Shown here in pieces: positions 19,508-27,695 of a stretch of DNA of 64,000 nt. The position numbers and the translations under genes are program-made. The notes beneath the pieces were generated by a model. The model made no database searches. It was given only the letters and a program-made list of their open reading frames with translations, and was not told the DNA's origin. Numbering within the stretch: position 1 is the first letter of the stretch; each line of letters opens with the position of its first letter. The DNA comes from Sphingobacterium pedocola (lineage in GTDB: Bacteria > Bacteroidota > Bacteroidia > Sphingobacteriales > Sphingobacteriaceae): assembly GCF_015209965.1 (NCBI RefSeq), contig NZ_MU158689.1, forward strand, positions 124,001-188,000. Reading direction: 5' to 3'.

Positions 19508-20346
19508 TCGTCCCCAGCATGAAAAATAACTACTCACAATGTTCCTGAACGGTAAGATAATGGGATGGGCTGGCACCTTACATCCTGCTGAAGAATTCGG
19601 ACCTTTTAGCCAATAACTGGAGAGGGCGTCTCAGAAGGAAAATATGTCGTCATTTCGACGGAGATTGAATTGCCGCTATTACGGCAAATAGACCTCGCTT
19701 ATGTGGTTAAAATTAAACAGCTGTTAACGATCATTGCAGAATCCGTACCCTTCATCCCCAACGTTAGTAAAAGTAAGTGAATAGAGAGGGATTAACCGAA
19801 GTACCTTGTTGTCCTATCTGCACTATCTGGATGAAATAGATTTAACCACTAATCTTTTCAAGTACGGAGAGGGAATCAGTCTGTTGCAAAAGCCATCGAA
19901 AATTTATCTCGAAAATACAAATCTTATTTATTTGCTGGCAAAGGAAAATGTGAATCGCGGAAACCTACGTGAGACTTTTTTTGCTAACCAAGTTGGGTAT
20001 GCGCACGACCTTTTATCTGTCTGAAATCTTTGACGTTGTCCGTCGTGCCGATCCTCCTGACGGGCATGTATTTATTTTTTCATACCTTTGTCGTAATGAG
20101 AAAAAGAGAAATATACAATAGTTCGTATTGCTTATTTTATTGGATCAGGAAAATGTCCTTAATAAATACCTTAAAAATCCCTCCCTGCGGATTTTAAAAT
20201 ATCACGGTTTTTTAGTTCAGAAAATACATTTCTAGCGTAGCGTGTATACGCAAGGGAATTCCTATGTAAACCGTTGACTGCTCGTCATGTTCTGGATGGG
20301 CATATTGCATTAAGCAACATTTAATCACATTTTAAAATTTGTTAAT
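19508..20346. other. Gene-poor, decayed stretch between GH20 and proV
   Basis: 839 bp without an intact gene. It contains the ATPase remnant listed separately. Its first 150 bp have scattered short matches to GH20 sequence in shifting frames. A lone TAnnTTTG match (TACCTTTG) sits at 20083-20090, and a weak hairpin (AAAATCC/GGATTTT) at 20174-20195. No full promoter for proV was identified. Confidence 0.5.
19661..20022 (+). pseudogene. Remnant of an AAA ATPase with DUF4143 domain
   Basis: Two pieces in different frames join into one recognisable segment. The first (to the TGA at 19778) reads IDLAYVVKIKQLLTIIAESVPF. The second, in another frame from about 19785, reads GINRSTLLSYLHYLDEIDL and then KPSKIYLENTNLIY and NLRETFFANQV before a stop at 20022. 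This is the middle of the ATP-binding/DUF4143 protein family, which is about 370-400 aa when intact. The Walker A half and the C-terminal end are missing, and an indel lies near 19775-19785. It is non-functional. Confidence 0.65.
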
Positions 20347-21591
20347 ATGGAAGAAAGCAGACCTGTAAAAATAAGGGTCCAAGATCTTATTTTGATTTTT
20401 GGCAAGAATAAGGGACATGCGCTCGAGATGCTGAAAAAGGGTAATTCGAAGAATGAGATTCTAACGAAGACACAGTGCACCGTGGGTATAAACTGCGCGA
20501 ATTTTGACATAATTGAGGGTGAATTTTTTGTCATTATGGGGCTTTCGGGAAGTGGGAAGTCGACTTTGTTACGTTGTCTGAACCGCCTAATCGAGCCCAC
20601 AGCAGGCAGCGTATACGTCAACGGCGACAATATAACGCGTAAAAGTCACCGTGAATTACTGGATGTACGCCGTACGGAAATGAGTATGGTGTTTCAAAAA
20701 TTCGGTCTGCTGCCGCACCGTACGGTGTTAGACAATGTGGCTTTTGGCTTGGAGCTGCGAGGCGAAAAGAAGGATATAAGGGAGGCTAAGGCCCAGCAGG
20801 CGATAGAAACTGTAGGGTTACATGGATTTAGCCATCAAAGTCCCGCGCAACTATCTGGCGGTATGCAGCAGCGCGTCGGTTTGGCACGTGCCTTAACCAA
20901 TGATCCCGAGGTACTGCTGATGGATGAGGCATTCTCGGCGCTGGATCCGCTGATCAAGACCGAGATGCAAGATGAGCTGCTTGGTCTGCAAAGCAAACTC
21001 AAAAAAACGGTGGTATTCGTTACGCATGATTTGGATGAAGCGATTAAACTGGGAGATCGTATCGCGATCATGAAAGATGGTATTATCGAGCAGATCGGTA
21101 CAGCGGAGGAAATCCTAACGAATCCGGCTACACCTTATGTAGAGGCTTTTGTTAAAAAGGTAGATCGTAAAACAATCATTACAGCGGGTACATTGATGCA
21201 CGAAAAGCCTACCGTCGTTCGCTTTGGCAAGGACGGCCCGGAGGGGACTTTACGCAAGATGCGTACAACAGGTCTGGATGTACTGCCGGTGGTCGACGAC
21301 CAACAGGTGTTTATGGGTTTTGTATGGGTTAACGATGCCGTACAAAGTGCAAAAAGGGAAGAGAAAACGGTGCAGCACATTTTGCTAACGGAGGTACCCG
21401 CAATTACTACGGATGTAACTGTGGAAGAAATGTTACCGCTCATTAGTGCTACACGATCACCTATTGCGGTAATCGATAAACAATCAAGACGTTTGTTGGG
21501 TATCGTATCACAAAATTCACTTGTCATCGAAGCTACCCGTTTTAATGAGCAGGACATCAATACATTAAAAGAATATGCAAATAATAATTAA
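20347..21591 (+). CDS. proV: Glycine betaine/proline ABC transporter ATP-binding protein with CBS domains
   Basis: 414 aa. Walker A GLSGSGKST, the ABC signature LSGGMQQRVGLARAL and Walker B VLLMDEAFSALD are intact. The N-terminal extension (residues 1-55, with FGKNKGHALEMLKKG) is typical of ProV/OpuAA. After about residue 285 come tandem CBS domains, which in homologues sense ionic strength. It energises uptake of glycine betaine or proline. The permease gene starts 6 bp after the stop. Confidence 0.93.
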   Translation: MEESRPVKIRVQDLILIFGKNKGHALEMLKKGNSKNEILTKTQCTVGINCANFDIIEGEFFVIMGLSGSGKSTLLRCLNRLIEPTAGSVYVNGDNITRKSHRELLDVRRTEMSMVFQKFGLLPHRTVLDNVAFGLELRGEKKDIREAKAQQAIETVGLHGFSHQSPAQLSGGMQQRVGLARALTNDPEVLLMDEAFSALDPLIKTEMQDELLGLQSKLKKTVVFVTHDLDEAIKLGDRIAIMKDGIIEQIGTAEEILTNPATPYVEAFVKKVDRKTIITAGTLMHEKPTVVRFGKDGPEGTLRKMRTTGLDVLPVVDDQQVFMGFVWVNDAVQSAKREEKTVQHILLTEVPAITTDVTVEEMLPLISATRSPIAVIDKQSRRLLGIVSQNSLVIEATRFNEQDINTLKEYANNN

Positions 21592-21597
21592 TCATTC

Positions 21598-22428
21598 ATG
21601 GAAAAGATAATTGACATAGGGCAATATATAGCGGTGGCCGTAAAATGGCTAATGAATAACTTAAGGCCATTTTTCGACTTTATCAAAACGACCGGAAATG
21701 CAGGTATCGAAAGTATGGAATGGATATTGGTCGGAACACCATTCTATATAACGATTGGACTGTTTGCCGCAGTGGCATGGAAATATGCAGGGCGTCGTGT
21801 GGCGGTGTTTACGCTTATGGGATTGGTGCTGATCTACCTAATGGGATTTTGGGAAGAGACCATGCAAACACTCGCATTGATCATTTCATCTACAATCATT
21901 GCGCTGATAATGGCCTTGCCGCTTGGGATATGGTCTGCAAAAAGCCAAACTGCGAACCGAATCATTAGGCCGCTTCTCGATCTGATGCAGACCATGCCGG
22001 CCTTTGTTTACCTCATCCCCGCTGTTCTTTTCTTTAGTATCGGTAAACTGCCAGGTGCTTTTGCCACTATTATTTTTGCGATGCCTCCAGCGGTCCGTTT
22101 AACGGCTTTGGGCATTCAGCAGGTACCGGCCGACATAGTGGAGGCCGCCCGCTCTTTGGGCGCGACACAAAAGCAAATACTCCTCAAAGTAGAATTGCCA
22201 TTGGCGTTGAAGACTATTCTTACCGGTGTGAATCAAACGATACTACTCTCGCTCTCAATGGTGGTGATTGCCGGCATGATCGCGGCGGGGGGGCTAGGTG
22301 AAAAGGTACTGGAAGGTATTAACAACCTCGATATTGGGTTAGGTTTTGAAAGTGGTCTGTCGGTGGTGATTTTGGCCATCATTTTGGATCGCATTACGCA
22401 GGCTTTTGGTAATAGGATAAATAGATGA
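21598..22428 (+). CDS. proW: Glycine betaine/proline ABC transporter permease
   Basis: 276 aa, with about seven hydrophobic segments. The EAA-type loop contacting ProV is visible (DIVEAARSLGATQKQILLKVELP). The N-terminal MNNLRPFFDFIKTTGN is typical of ProW/OpuAB. The stop overlaps the next start (ATGA), indicating coupled translation with the binding protein. Confidence 0.93.
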   Translation: MEKIIDIGQYIAVAVKWLMNNLRPFFDFIKTTGNAGIESMEWILVGTPFYITIGLFAAVAWKYAGRRVAVFTLMGLVLIYLMGFWEETMQTLALIISSTIIALIMALPLGIWSAKSQTANRIIRPLLDLMQTMPAFVYLIPAVLFFSIGKLPGAFATIIFAMPPAVRLTALGIQQVPADIVEAARSLGATQKQILLKVELPLALKTILTGVNQTILLSLSMVVIAGMIAAGGLGEKVLEGINNLDIGLGFESGLSVVILAIILDRITQAFGNRINR

Positions 22429-23270
22429 GACAGATGGTATACAAATTAAGCTTTTTTGGACTCCTTTGCTGCGTTTTATGCGGGTGTGGCGAGCGGTTAA
22501 CAAAACGTATCAGTATGGGGATGGTAGAAGGGTGGGCTGAAGGTAACGCGATGACTTTAGTGACCAAGGAATTTCTTGCGGAAAAGGGATATCACGTCAT
22601 TACGCATAAGGCAGCACCTAATCTTTTGCTGGCGTCGATGGATAATGGAGACACCGATGTGTTTATGAATGTGTGGCTGCCCACAACGCATGGCGACAAG
22701 ATAGCACCTTTTAAAAGAATTTCGAGCGCTGGTATAAATTACAAGGGGGCAAAGCTCGGATTGGTGGTGCCCAGATATGTGGATATTGGTTCCATAGATG
22801 AACTGAATGAAAATAAGGACAAATTCGAGGGTAGGATCGTCGGGATTGAACGCGGATCGGGTATGGCTACCTATACCGACAGTGTGTTGCTTGCCTATGA
22901 CTTGGACTACAGGCAGTTAAATTCTTCCATGATTGCGATGGCATCAGAACTGCAGAAAGCCATTAATGACAACAAATGGATTGTGGTTACAGCTTGGCAA
23001 CCGCATTGGTTATTCGGTCGTTTCGACCTCAAGTTTTTGGAAGATCCGAAAAAAATATACGGTGATACCGAGCATATCGAAACCTTTGTAAGAGACGATT
23101 TTGAAGAGGACTTTCCAGCGGTCTACCGCTATTTTCAGCGTGCCTTTTTTGAAGAAGCGATCATGAATGACCTGTTGATTCGAATGGAAGCGAGTAAGCG
23201 TAAAAAAGAAACGGCAAGGGAGTGGATAGCGGAACATCAGGAGCTCCTCGAGTCTTGGTGGGAAGGTTGA
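22425..23270 (+). CDS. proX: Glycine betaine-binding lipoprotein (OpuAC-type)
   Basis: 281 aa. A lipoprotein leader ends at LCGCGERL. The OpuAC fold shows VEGWAEGNAMT, the VFMNVWLPTTH loop and WIVVTAWQPHWLF, which hold the aromatic cage residues that bind quaternary amines. As a separate protein anchored to the inner membrane it would deliver the ligand to ProW. It is the last gene of the proVWX operon, followed by a terminator. Confidence 0.9.
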   Translation: MRQMVYKLSFFGLLCCVLCGCGERLTKRISMGMVEGWAEGNAMTLVTKEFLAEKGYHVITHKAAPNLLLASMDNGDTDVFMNVWLPTTHGDKIAPFKRISSAGINYKGAKLGLVVPRYVDIGSIDELNENKDKFEGRIVGIERGSGMATYTDSVLLAYDLDYRQLNSSMIAMASELQKAINDNKWIVVTAWQPHWLFGRFDLKFLEDPKKIYGDTEHIETFVRDDFEEDFPAVYRYFQRAFFEEAIMNDLLIRMEASKRKKETAREWIAEHQELLESWWEG

Positions 23271-23281
23271 TCTACATAAAA

Positions 23282-23310
23282 ATGGGGCATCCCGGTTAAG
23301 GATGCCCCAT
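23282..23310. terminator. Bidirectional terminator between proX and proB
   Basis: An 11-bp perfect stem ATGGGGCATCC (23282-23292) pairs with 23300-23310 around a 7-nt loop. It is placed between two convergent operons. It has no long T-run. Confidence 0.75.
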
Positions 23311-23325
23311 ACAATCACGATACAC

Positions 23326-24114
23326 TCAAATTGTAAACCTTGTGCCGACGTCTTTGCCTGCAACAATATCCAGAATAACGTTATTCGTTTTCCCGTTTGC
23401 AATATAAGTGGGGATATTCATCTTAGCGGTCTTTTTTGCAATTTGCAATTTGGATCTCATACCTCCTCTGCCTTCAGCTTCGTCTTTGATGTTTTCCTGA
23501 ACAAATTGTTCTACGGTTTCATCAACCGTTATCTGTCTGATAAGTTCGCTGTCGGGATCTCTGGGGTGGCCATTGAAAAATCCATCTGCATCGGTCAGGA
23601 GAATCAACATGTCCGCTTGTATTAATTCGGCCACAAGGCTAGCCAATTCGTCATTATCGGTAAAGGTAGACATAGACAAGGATACGGCATCATCCTCATT
23701 CGCAACCGGAATTACACCTTCTCTTAATAACCCTTCGTAACAGTTAATCATGTTTTCTCGGTGCTTGCCCGTATCGAAGTCGCGCTTGGTTGCTAGTACT
23801 TGTGCACAGCGCATACCATGCGATTGAAAAAGTGTATAGTAATGCCGCATCATGCGTGGCTGGCCAATAGCTGAAAACACTTGTCTTCTAATAATTTTAT
23901 CCGCTGTCTGCAGTTGGTGTCGCATTACCTCTTTTCCGGCGATAACTGATCCGGAAGAGACGAGAACGGTAAGGATATCCTGTTCGTATAGTTCTGCAAT
24001 CTGCTCGACCAGCTTATTTAAAATAGTGCCATCAATTCGCTTGTCTTTATTGGTTATCACATTGGTGCCAACTTTGACTACGACTCGCTTCACTGTTTTT
24101 TGTTCGTTATGCAT
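23326..24114 (-). CDS. proB: Glutamate 5-kinase, short form without PUA domain
   Basis: 262 aa of amino-acid-kinase fold: VVVKVGTNVIT (ATP site), VSSGSVIAGKEVM, NEDDAVS, FTDNDELASLVA and the C-terminal GRGGMRSKLQIAK. The E. coli enzyme has an extra PUA domain (367 aa) that is absent here, as in many Bacteroidota. It phosphorylates glutamate for proline synthesis. It overlaps proC by 8 bp. The proA gene for the intermediate step is not in the window. Confidence 0.93.
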   Translation of the reverse strand: MHNEQKTVKRVVVKVGTNVITNKDKRIDGTILNKLVEQIAELYEQDILTVLVSSGSVIAGKEVMRHQLQTADKIIRRQVFSAIGQPRMMRHYYTLFQSHGMRCAQVLATKRDFDTGKHRENMINCYEGLLREGVIPVANEDDAVSLSMSTFTDNDELASLVAELIQADMLILLTDADGFFNGHPRDPDSELIRQITVDETVEQFVQENIKDEAEGRGGMRSKLQIAKKTAKMNIPTYIANGKTNNVILDIVAGKDVGTRFTI

Positions 24115-24922
24115 AATCGAACTCCTTACCTAATTCTACGGCACGGGCAAATGCCGCATAGGCGGCTTCTTTGATTAGCTCTTTTACATTGTTATCTTCC
24201 ATCGAGTCGAGTGCCGCTCGGGTGGTACCGCCCTTAGATGCGACCTTTGCCATCCATGCATTGGGATCTAGATCGGATGAGCCGAAAAGTTCGACTGCAC
24301 CTGCAAAAGTTTGATATACTAATGTACGGGCCTCACGGGCAGAAAATCCCATATTCTGGGCGGCCTCGAGCATAGATTGCATGAAGTAAAATATGTAAGC
24401 CGGGCCACTGCCAGAGATGCCTGTGGAGGCATCAATATCTTTTTCGGTTTCTAGATGAATGGATCTTCCCGTTGTGTTCAAGAGTTGTTCAATGGTCGAA
24501 AGCTCCAACCTCGAAACCTCCGCAGCGGCAGTAAATGAGGTCATACCAAGGCCTACCTGAGCCGGTAGATTGGGCATGGCCCTAACGACCTTGGTTACAT
24601 CCAATCCATTTTGTATAACGTTGATTGTAACACCGGCCATAATGGAAACAAAAACTTGTTCCTTGTTTACCCAAGGTTTCATCTCGGCCATTAACCCCTG
24701 CGCATGATTGGGTTTGACAGCGATTAAAACTACGTCTGCTTTCGGTAAACAGTCTTTGAGATCTGCATAAGCATCCAAAAGCGGGTGTCTTTTTAGTTCG
24801 GCGACCCGTTCCTCCGATTTGTCAAGGATCATCAAATCCTTGGTTTTTAAAAAAGTTGATTTTGCAATAGCTTCCGCGTAGGTGAAGCCCATATTCCCCC
24901 CTCCAATTACTAGTACCTTCAT
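24107..24922 (-). CDS. proC: Pyrroline-5-carboxylate reductase
   Basis: 271 aa. The N-terminal Rossmann motif is VIGGGNMGFTYAEAI. AVKPNH and RAMPNLPAQVGLGMT are typical of ProC. The C-terminal signature is GISGSGPAYIFYFMQSMLEAA with ASKGGTTRAAL. It performs the last, NAD(P)H-dependent step of proline synthesis. It overlaps proB and lies 26 bp after a small membrane-protein gene in the same operon. Confidence 0.95.
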   Translation of the reverse strand: MKVLVIGGGNMGFTYAEAIAKSTFLKTKDLMILDKSEERVAELKRHPLLDAYADLKDCLPKADVVLIAVKPNHAQGLMAEMKPWVNKEQVFVSIMAGVTINVIQNGLDVTKVVRAMPNLPAQVGLGMTSFTAAAEVSRLELSTIEQLLNTTGRSIHLETEKDIDASTGISGSGPAYIFYFMQSMLEAAQNMGFSAREARTLVYQTFAGAVELFGSSDLDPNAWMAKVASKGGTTRAALDSMEDNNVKELIKEAAYAAFARAVELGKEFDYA

Positions 24923-24948
24923 AGTTCTGTAATTTTTTGTTTATTGAA

Positions 24949-25236
24949 TTATATAAACGGAGACGATCTCCGTTTTTGTATCATGAATGCCACAATCATC
25001 ATGCAAAAAGCGGCGATCGCGGGTGAAAAAGTTGGAAAATATTGCAAGAGGTTTGTTGACCTGACAAGGTCACAGTTTAAAATGTACCCTATCTCTGTAC
25101 AGACCCACAAAATGAGTATATAAATGTATGTTCTCTGATACGACTGCAAATGTGTCACGAGTACACGAAGTTGGCGTTGCGGTTGTGGTTTTGTCTGCTT
25201 CGTCAAGATATTGACACTTGCACCGCTCTCTATCAT
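24949..25236 (-). CDS. Small two-helix membrane protein of unknown function
   Basis: 95 aa; I do not recognise a family. There are two hydrophobic segments, TYIYILILWVCTEIGYIL (about 36-53) and FSPAIAAFCMMIVAFMI (about 70-86), joined by a short loop, with basic flanks. The start is backed by AGAGGG about 5 nt upstream of the ATG. It lies at the head of the proC-proB operon with a 26-bp gap, so a link to osmotic or proline physiology is possible but unproven. Confidence 0.5.
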   Translation of the reverse strand: MIESGASVNILTKQTKPQPQRQLRVLVTHLQSYQRTYIYILILWVCTEIGYILNCDLVRSTNLLQYFPTFSPAIAAFCMMIVAFMIQKRRSSPFI

Positions 25237-25372
25237 TGCAACCCTCTTTTATTTCTTGTGGCCTGTAGGCTATGCGCGACCACAGGATAGCTTGACCAAT
25301 CTGCTGGAGATTGCGGACAGATGTGGAACCTGAGACGCTGGTTTTTATAGAATTTTTCTATCTTAGCGCAAA

Positions 25373-26440
25373 ATGGAACTAATTGCAATATTTTTTTCTA
25401 CTCTTCTGATTTTGTTGGGCTTACTTCCTTTTGTACAAAATCAACATTGGGTATTCAGGGTAGCGGAATTCATTAAATTGCAGCTCTTATTCGCGCAGTT
25501 AGGGGTTTTTTGCGCGTCTTTCTTTTTGATTAAAGATATCACATTACTTTGGGTACTCCAATCCGTGCAATTGGCGTTGATTATATATCATGTTGTTATC
25601 TTGATGCGATATACTAAGTTTTGGCGAACACAGAAATTTCCGCATTCTAAATATAGTACAGCGAAAGTTAAGATTATATCTTGTAATATATATCAGTATA
25701 ATACAGAATATGATCGTTTTATAACGTTAATTAAGGAAGAGAAGCCAGATATATTCTTAACGATTGAGAGTAACGGGGATTGGGAAAAAGCGTTGGAAGT
25801 GCTGGAGGCGGATTATCCGAATTACGAAAAAGTCGGTTTGGAGAATACGTACGGAATGCACTTTTATACGAAACTGAAAGTAAATAAAATACAGACGCAC
25901 TATTTTGTAGCGGATGATCTGCCGAGTATCGAAGCCGAACTCGAAACGGAAGATGGATGCCGTTTTATATTCTTCGGTGTGCACCCGCCACCGCCTAGTC
26001 CTACGGAAGAAGATAATTCAAAGGAGCGGGATGGGGATCTCCTTTCTGTAGCGAAAAAGATAAGGGACTATGACATTCCAGTCCTCGTAACAGGAGATTT
26101 TAATAATGTGGCCTGGGCGAAATCCTCAATTTTATTCAAGAAGACGAGCAGACTGCTCGACGCTCGGATCGGTAGAGGGATATTGTCGACATTCCATGCA
26201 AAATATTGGTTCTTCCGAGTGCCGTTGGATTTACTGTTTCACAGTCCCGATATCTTTATTGATAAACTGTTTATTTATCCTTCCGTCGGTTCTGACCATT
26301 TTCCAATAGGTTGCACGTTCCATATTGACAAAGGGAATGATGAACAAGTAGAAGACGTTAAAACGCTGGAAAGTGGAGAAATGGAAGAGGTGGATGAATT
26401 AATACAGGAAGGAAAAGAAGAACAAAGTGATAGCCGATAG
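25373..26440 (+). CDS. Membrane-anchored endonuclease/exonuclease/phosphatase-family protein
   Basis: 355 aa. Three hydrophobic segments occupy residues 1-80. The EEP fold follows: VKIISCNIYQYNT, VTGDFNNVAWA (about 240-250, metal and catalytic Asp/Asn) and the C-terminal GSDHFPIG. The last 40 residues are strongly acidic (EEVDELIQEGKEEQ). The same architecture is common in Bacteroidota and acts on an unknown phosphodiester outside the cytoplasm. It diverges from the proBC operon. Confidence 0.75.
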   Translation: MELIAIFFSTLLILLGLLPFVQNQHWVFRVAEFIKLQLLFAQLGVFCASFFLIKDITLLWVLQSVQLALIIYHVVILMRYTKFWRTQKFPHSKYSTAKVKIISCNIYQYNTEYDRFITLIKEEKPDIFLTIESNGDWEKALEVLEADYPNYEKVGLENTYGMHFYTKLKVNKIQTHYFVADDLPSIEAELETEDGCRFIFFGVHPPPPSPTEEDNSKERDGDLLSVAKKIRDYDIPVLVTGDFNNVAWAKSSILFKKTSRLLDARIGRGILSTFHAKYWFFRVPLDLLFHSPDIFIDKLFIYPSVGSDHFPIGCTFHIDKGNDEQVEDVKTLESGEMEEVDELIQEGKEEQSDSR

Positions 26441-26729
26441 CTAAAAACACTTCACGAATGGCCTAATTTGAAAGGGCCACCTTTTGTGGATCAATGGAGA
26501 GTCCACGATCGTCGGAAGCGTACGCAATCAGGGGATTGATATGTTCTGGGGAGGAGGGAAACACGCTGCCGTATCCGCGCTAAAATTTAAGAAGCTTTCT
26601 TAACGATTAAATGGAGTTGATCTTCAAGAACAAGGGGCGTTGGGCAAATTACGAGTCCTTCCATTTTTGCCATATGAATATTTTAGGCCGTTTACAGAAC
26701 AATAGGAATATGGCACAGTGCTCTTTTTT
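26441..26729. other. Intergenic stretch upstream of the cupin-rrf2 unit
   Basis: Together with the operator and promoter that follow, this makes a 416-bp non-coding gap. I see no ORF with credible homology in it. The regulatory sites are confined to the last 130 bp. Confidence 0.4.
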
Positions 26730-26755
26730 AATAAAGGATATTTTTATCTTCTATT
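26730..26755. promoter_or_regulatory. Rrf2/NsrR-type operator, copy 1
   Basis: A 26-bp imperfect palindrome with left half AATAAAGGA and right half ATCTTCTATT. It is 22/26 identical to the site at 27655-27680, which precedes hmp. It sits where the -33 box of the promoter at 26764-26771 would be, so binding should block transcription of cupin-rrf2 (autoregulation). Confidence 0.65.
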
Positions 26756-26763
26756 AATTTCAC

Positions 26764-26771
26764 TATATTTG
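26764..26771 (+). promoter_or_regulatory. -7 element of the cupin-rrf2 unit
   Basis: TATATTTG matches TAnnTTTG exactly, 85 nt upstream of the ATG at 26857. The expected -33 position falls inside the palindrome at 26730-26755. Confidence 0.5.
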
Positions 26772-26856
26772 TAGTCGTTAAGGCTATTTAGATCGATCGT
26801 CGATCGGACGCTGAATAGCTGAAACAAGCTGTTAATAATACATAAGTTAGAGGCGA

Positions 26857-27195
26857 ATGGAAATAGCATCGATTTTTGAGAACATCACATACAGCGATAA
26901 GCAACCAGTGGTTAGTGTGCTTATTAATTCGCCAGACCTTAAGGAAGTGCGTATAGCTTTTAAGGCGGGACAAGTGATGAGGGAGCATAAGGCGGGCTAT
27001 CCAATCGTGGTAGCTGTAGTGGAAGGGTGTATCGATTTTGGTGTAGGGCAGGAACATTGTGTATTGCAAAAGGGTATGTTGATCGCATTGGCGGCCAATA
27101 TATTACATGACCTAGAAGCAAGAGTAGACAGCATAGTTCGCCTATCGCTCAATAAAGCAGATGCAATCGAACGAGCAAAGAACGTAATGGAATAA
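26857..27195 (+). CDS. Small cupin-domain protein
   Basis: 112 aa forming one cupin barrel: EVRIAFKAGQVMREHKAG (motif 1, with the His for metal), then VVEGCIDFGVG and KGMLIALAANILHDLEA (motif 2). It is the first gene of a two-gene unit with the Rrf2 regulator (8 bp gap). Cupins of this size often accompany nitrosative-stress genes in Bacteroidota. Its exact chemistry is unknown. Confidence 0.7.
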   Translation: MEIASIFENITYSDKQPVVSVLINSPDLKEVRIAFKAGQVMREHKAGYPIVVAVVEGCIDFGVGQEHCVLQKGMLIALAANILHDLEARVDSIVRLSLNKADAIERAKNVME

Positions 27196-27203
27196 GAATC
27201 GAG

Positions 27204-27641
27204 ATGGGAATTTTTTCAAAAACCTGTGAATACGCAATAAGAGCTGTATTTTACATTGCACAGAAATCACAAGAAGGACAGAAGACGGGGATAAAGGAGA
27301 TCGCAGAAAACATCGATTCGCCTGAAGCATTCCTCGCCAAAATTTTACAAAAGCTTAGTAAAGTTGGTTTAATTAGTTCGAGTAAAGGTCCGACGGGTGG
27401 GTTTTATCTTGATACCGTGGGTTTACAACGGCCGTTAGCTGATATTGTAGCTGCAATAGAAGGGGATGATATTTTTACCGGATGTGGCATGGGCCTCAGC
27501 TACTGTTCGGAAGAAAACCCATGTCCGTTACACAAGGATTTCAAAAAGGTTCGTAATCAGATTATCAAAATGTTACATGAAACGACGATCGGAAAATTCA
27601 ACCAGGAATTGATAAATGGACAATTAACATTAAACAAATAA
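27204..27641 (+). CDS. Rrf2-family regulator with Fe-S cysteines (NsrR-like)
   Basis: 145 aa. The winged helix is at the N-terminus (SKTCEYAIRAVFYIAQ, AFLAKILQKLSKVGLISSSKGPTGGF). Three cysteines, Cys94, Cys101 and Cys107 (C-x6-C-x5-C), occupy the Rrf2 cluster-binding loop. The gene is directly followed by hmp, and a shared operator precedes both units, which supports a nitric-oxide-sensing repressor. NsrR and IscR proteins share this fold, so the assignment rests on context. Confidence 0.82.
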   Translation: MGIFSKTCEYAIRAVFYIAQKSQEGQKTGIKEIAENIDSPEAFLAKILQKLSKVGLISSSKGPTGGFYLDTVGLQRPLADIVAAIEGDDIFTGCGMGLSYCSEENPCPLHKDFKKVRNQIIKMLHETTIGKFNQELINGQLTLNK

Positions 27642-27654
27642 AATTTTTTACACC

Positions 27655-27680
27655 AATAAAGGACTTTTTTATCCTTTATT
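27655..27680. promoter_or_regulatory. Rrf2/NsrR-type operator, copy 2 (hmp)
   Basis: Perfect 9-bp inverted repeat AATAAAGGA (27655-27663) and TCCTTTATT (27672-27680) with an 8-nt spacer, ending 15 nt before the hmp ATG. It shares 22 of 26 positions with the site at 26730-26755. Confidence 0.7.
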
Positions 27681-27695
27681 AAATGCTAAATACGT

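Noticed and set aside
19540..19660. Second GH20 copy
   Set aside because: Only short matches in several frames; too weak to annotate as a pseudogene, kept as a remark in the findings.
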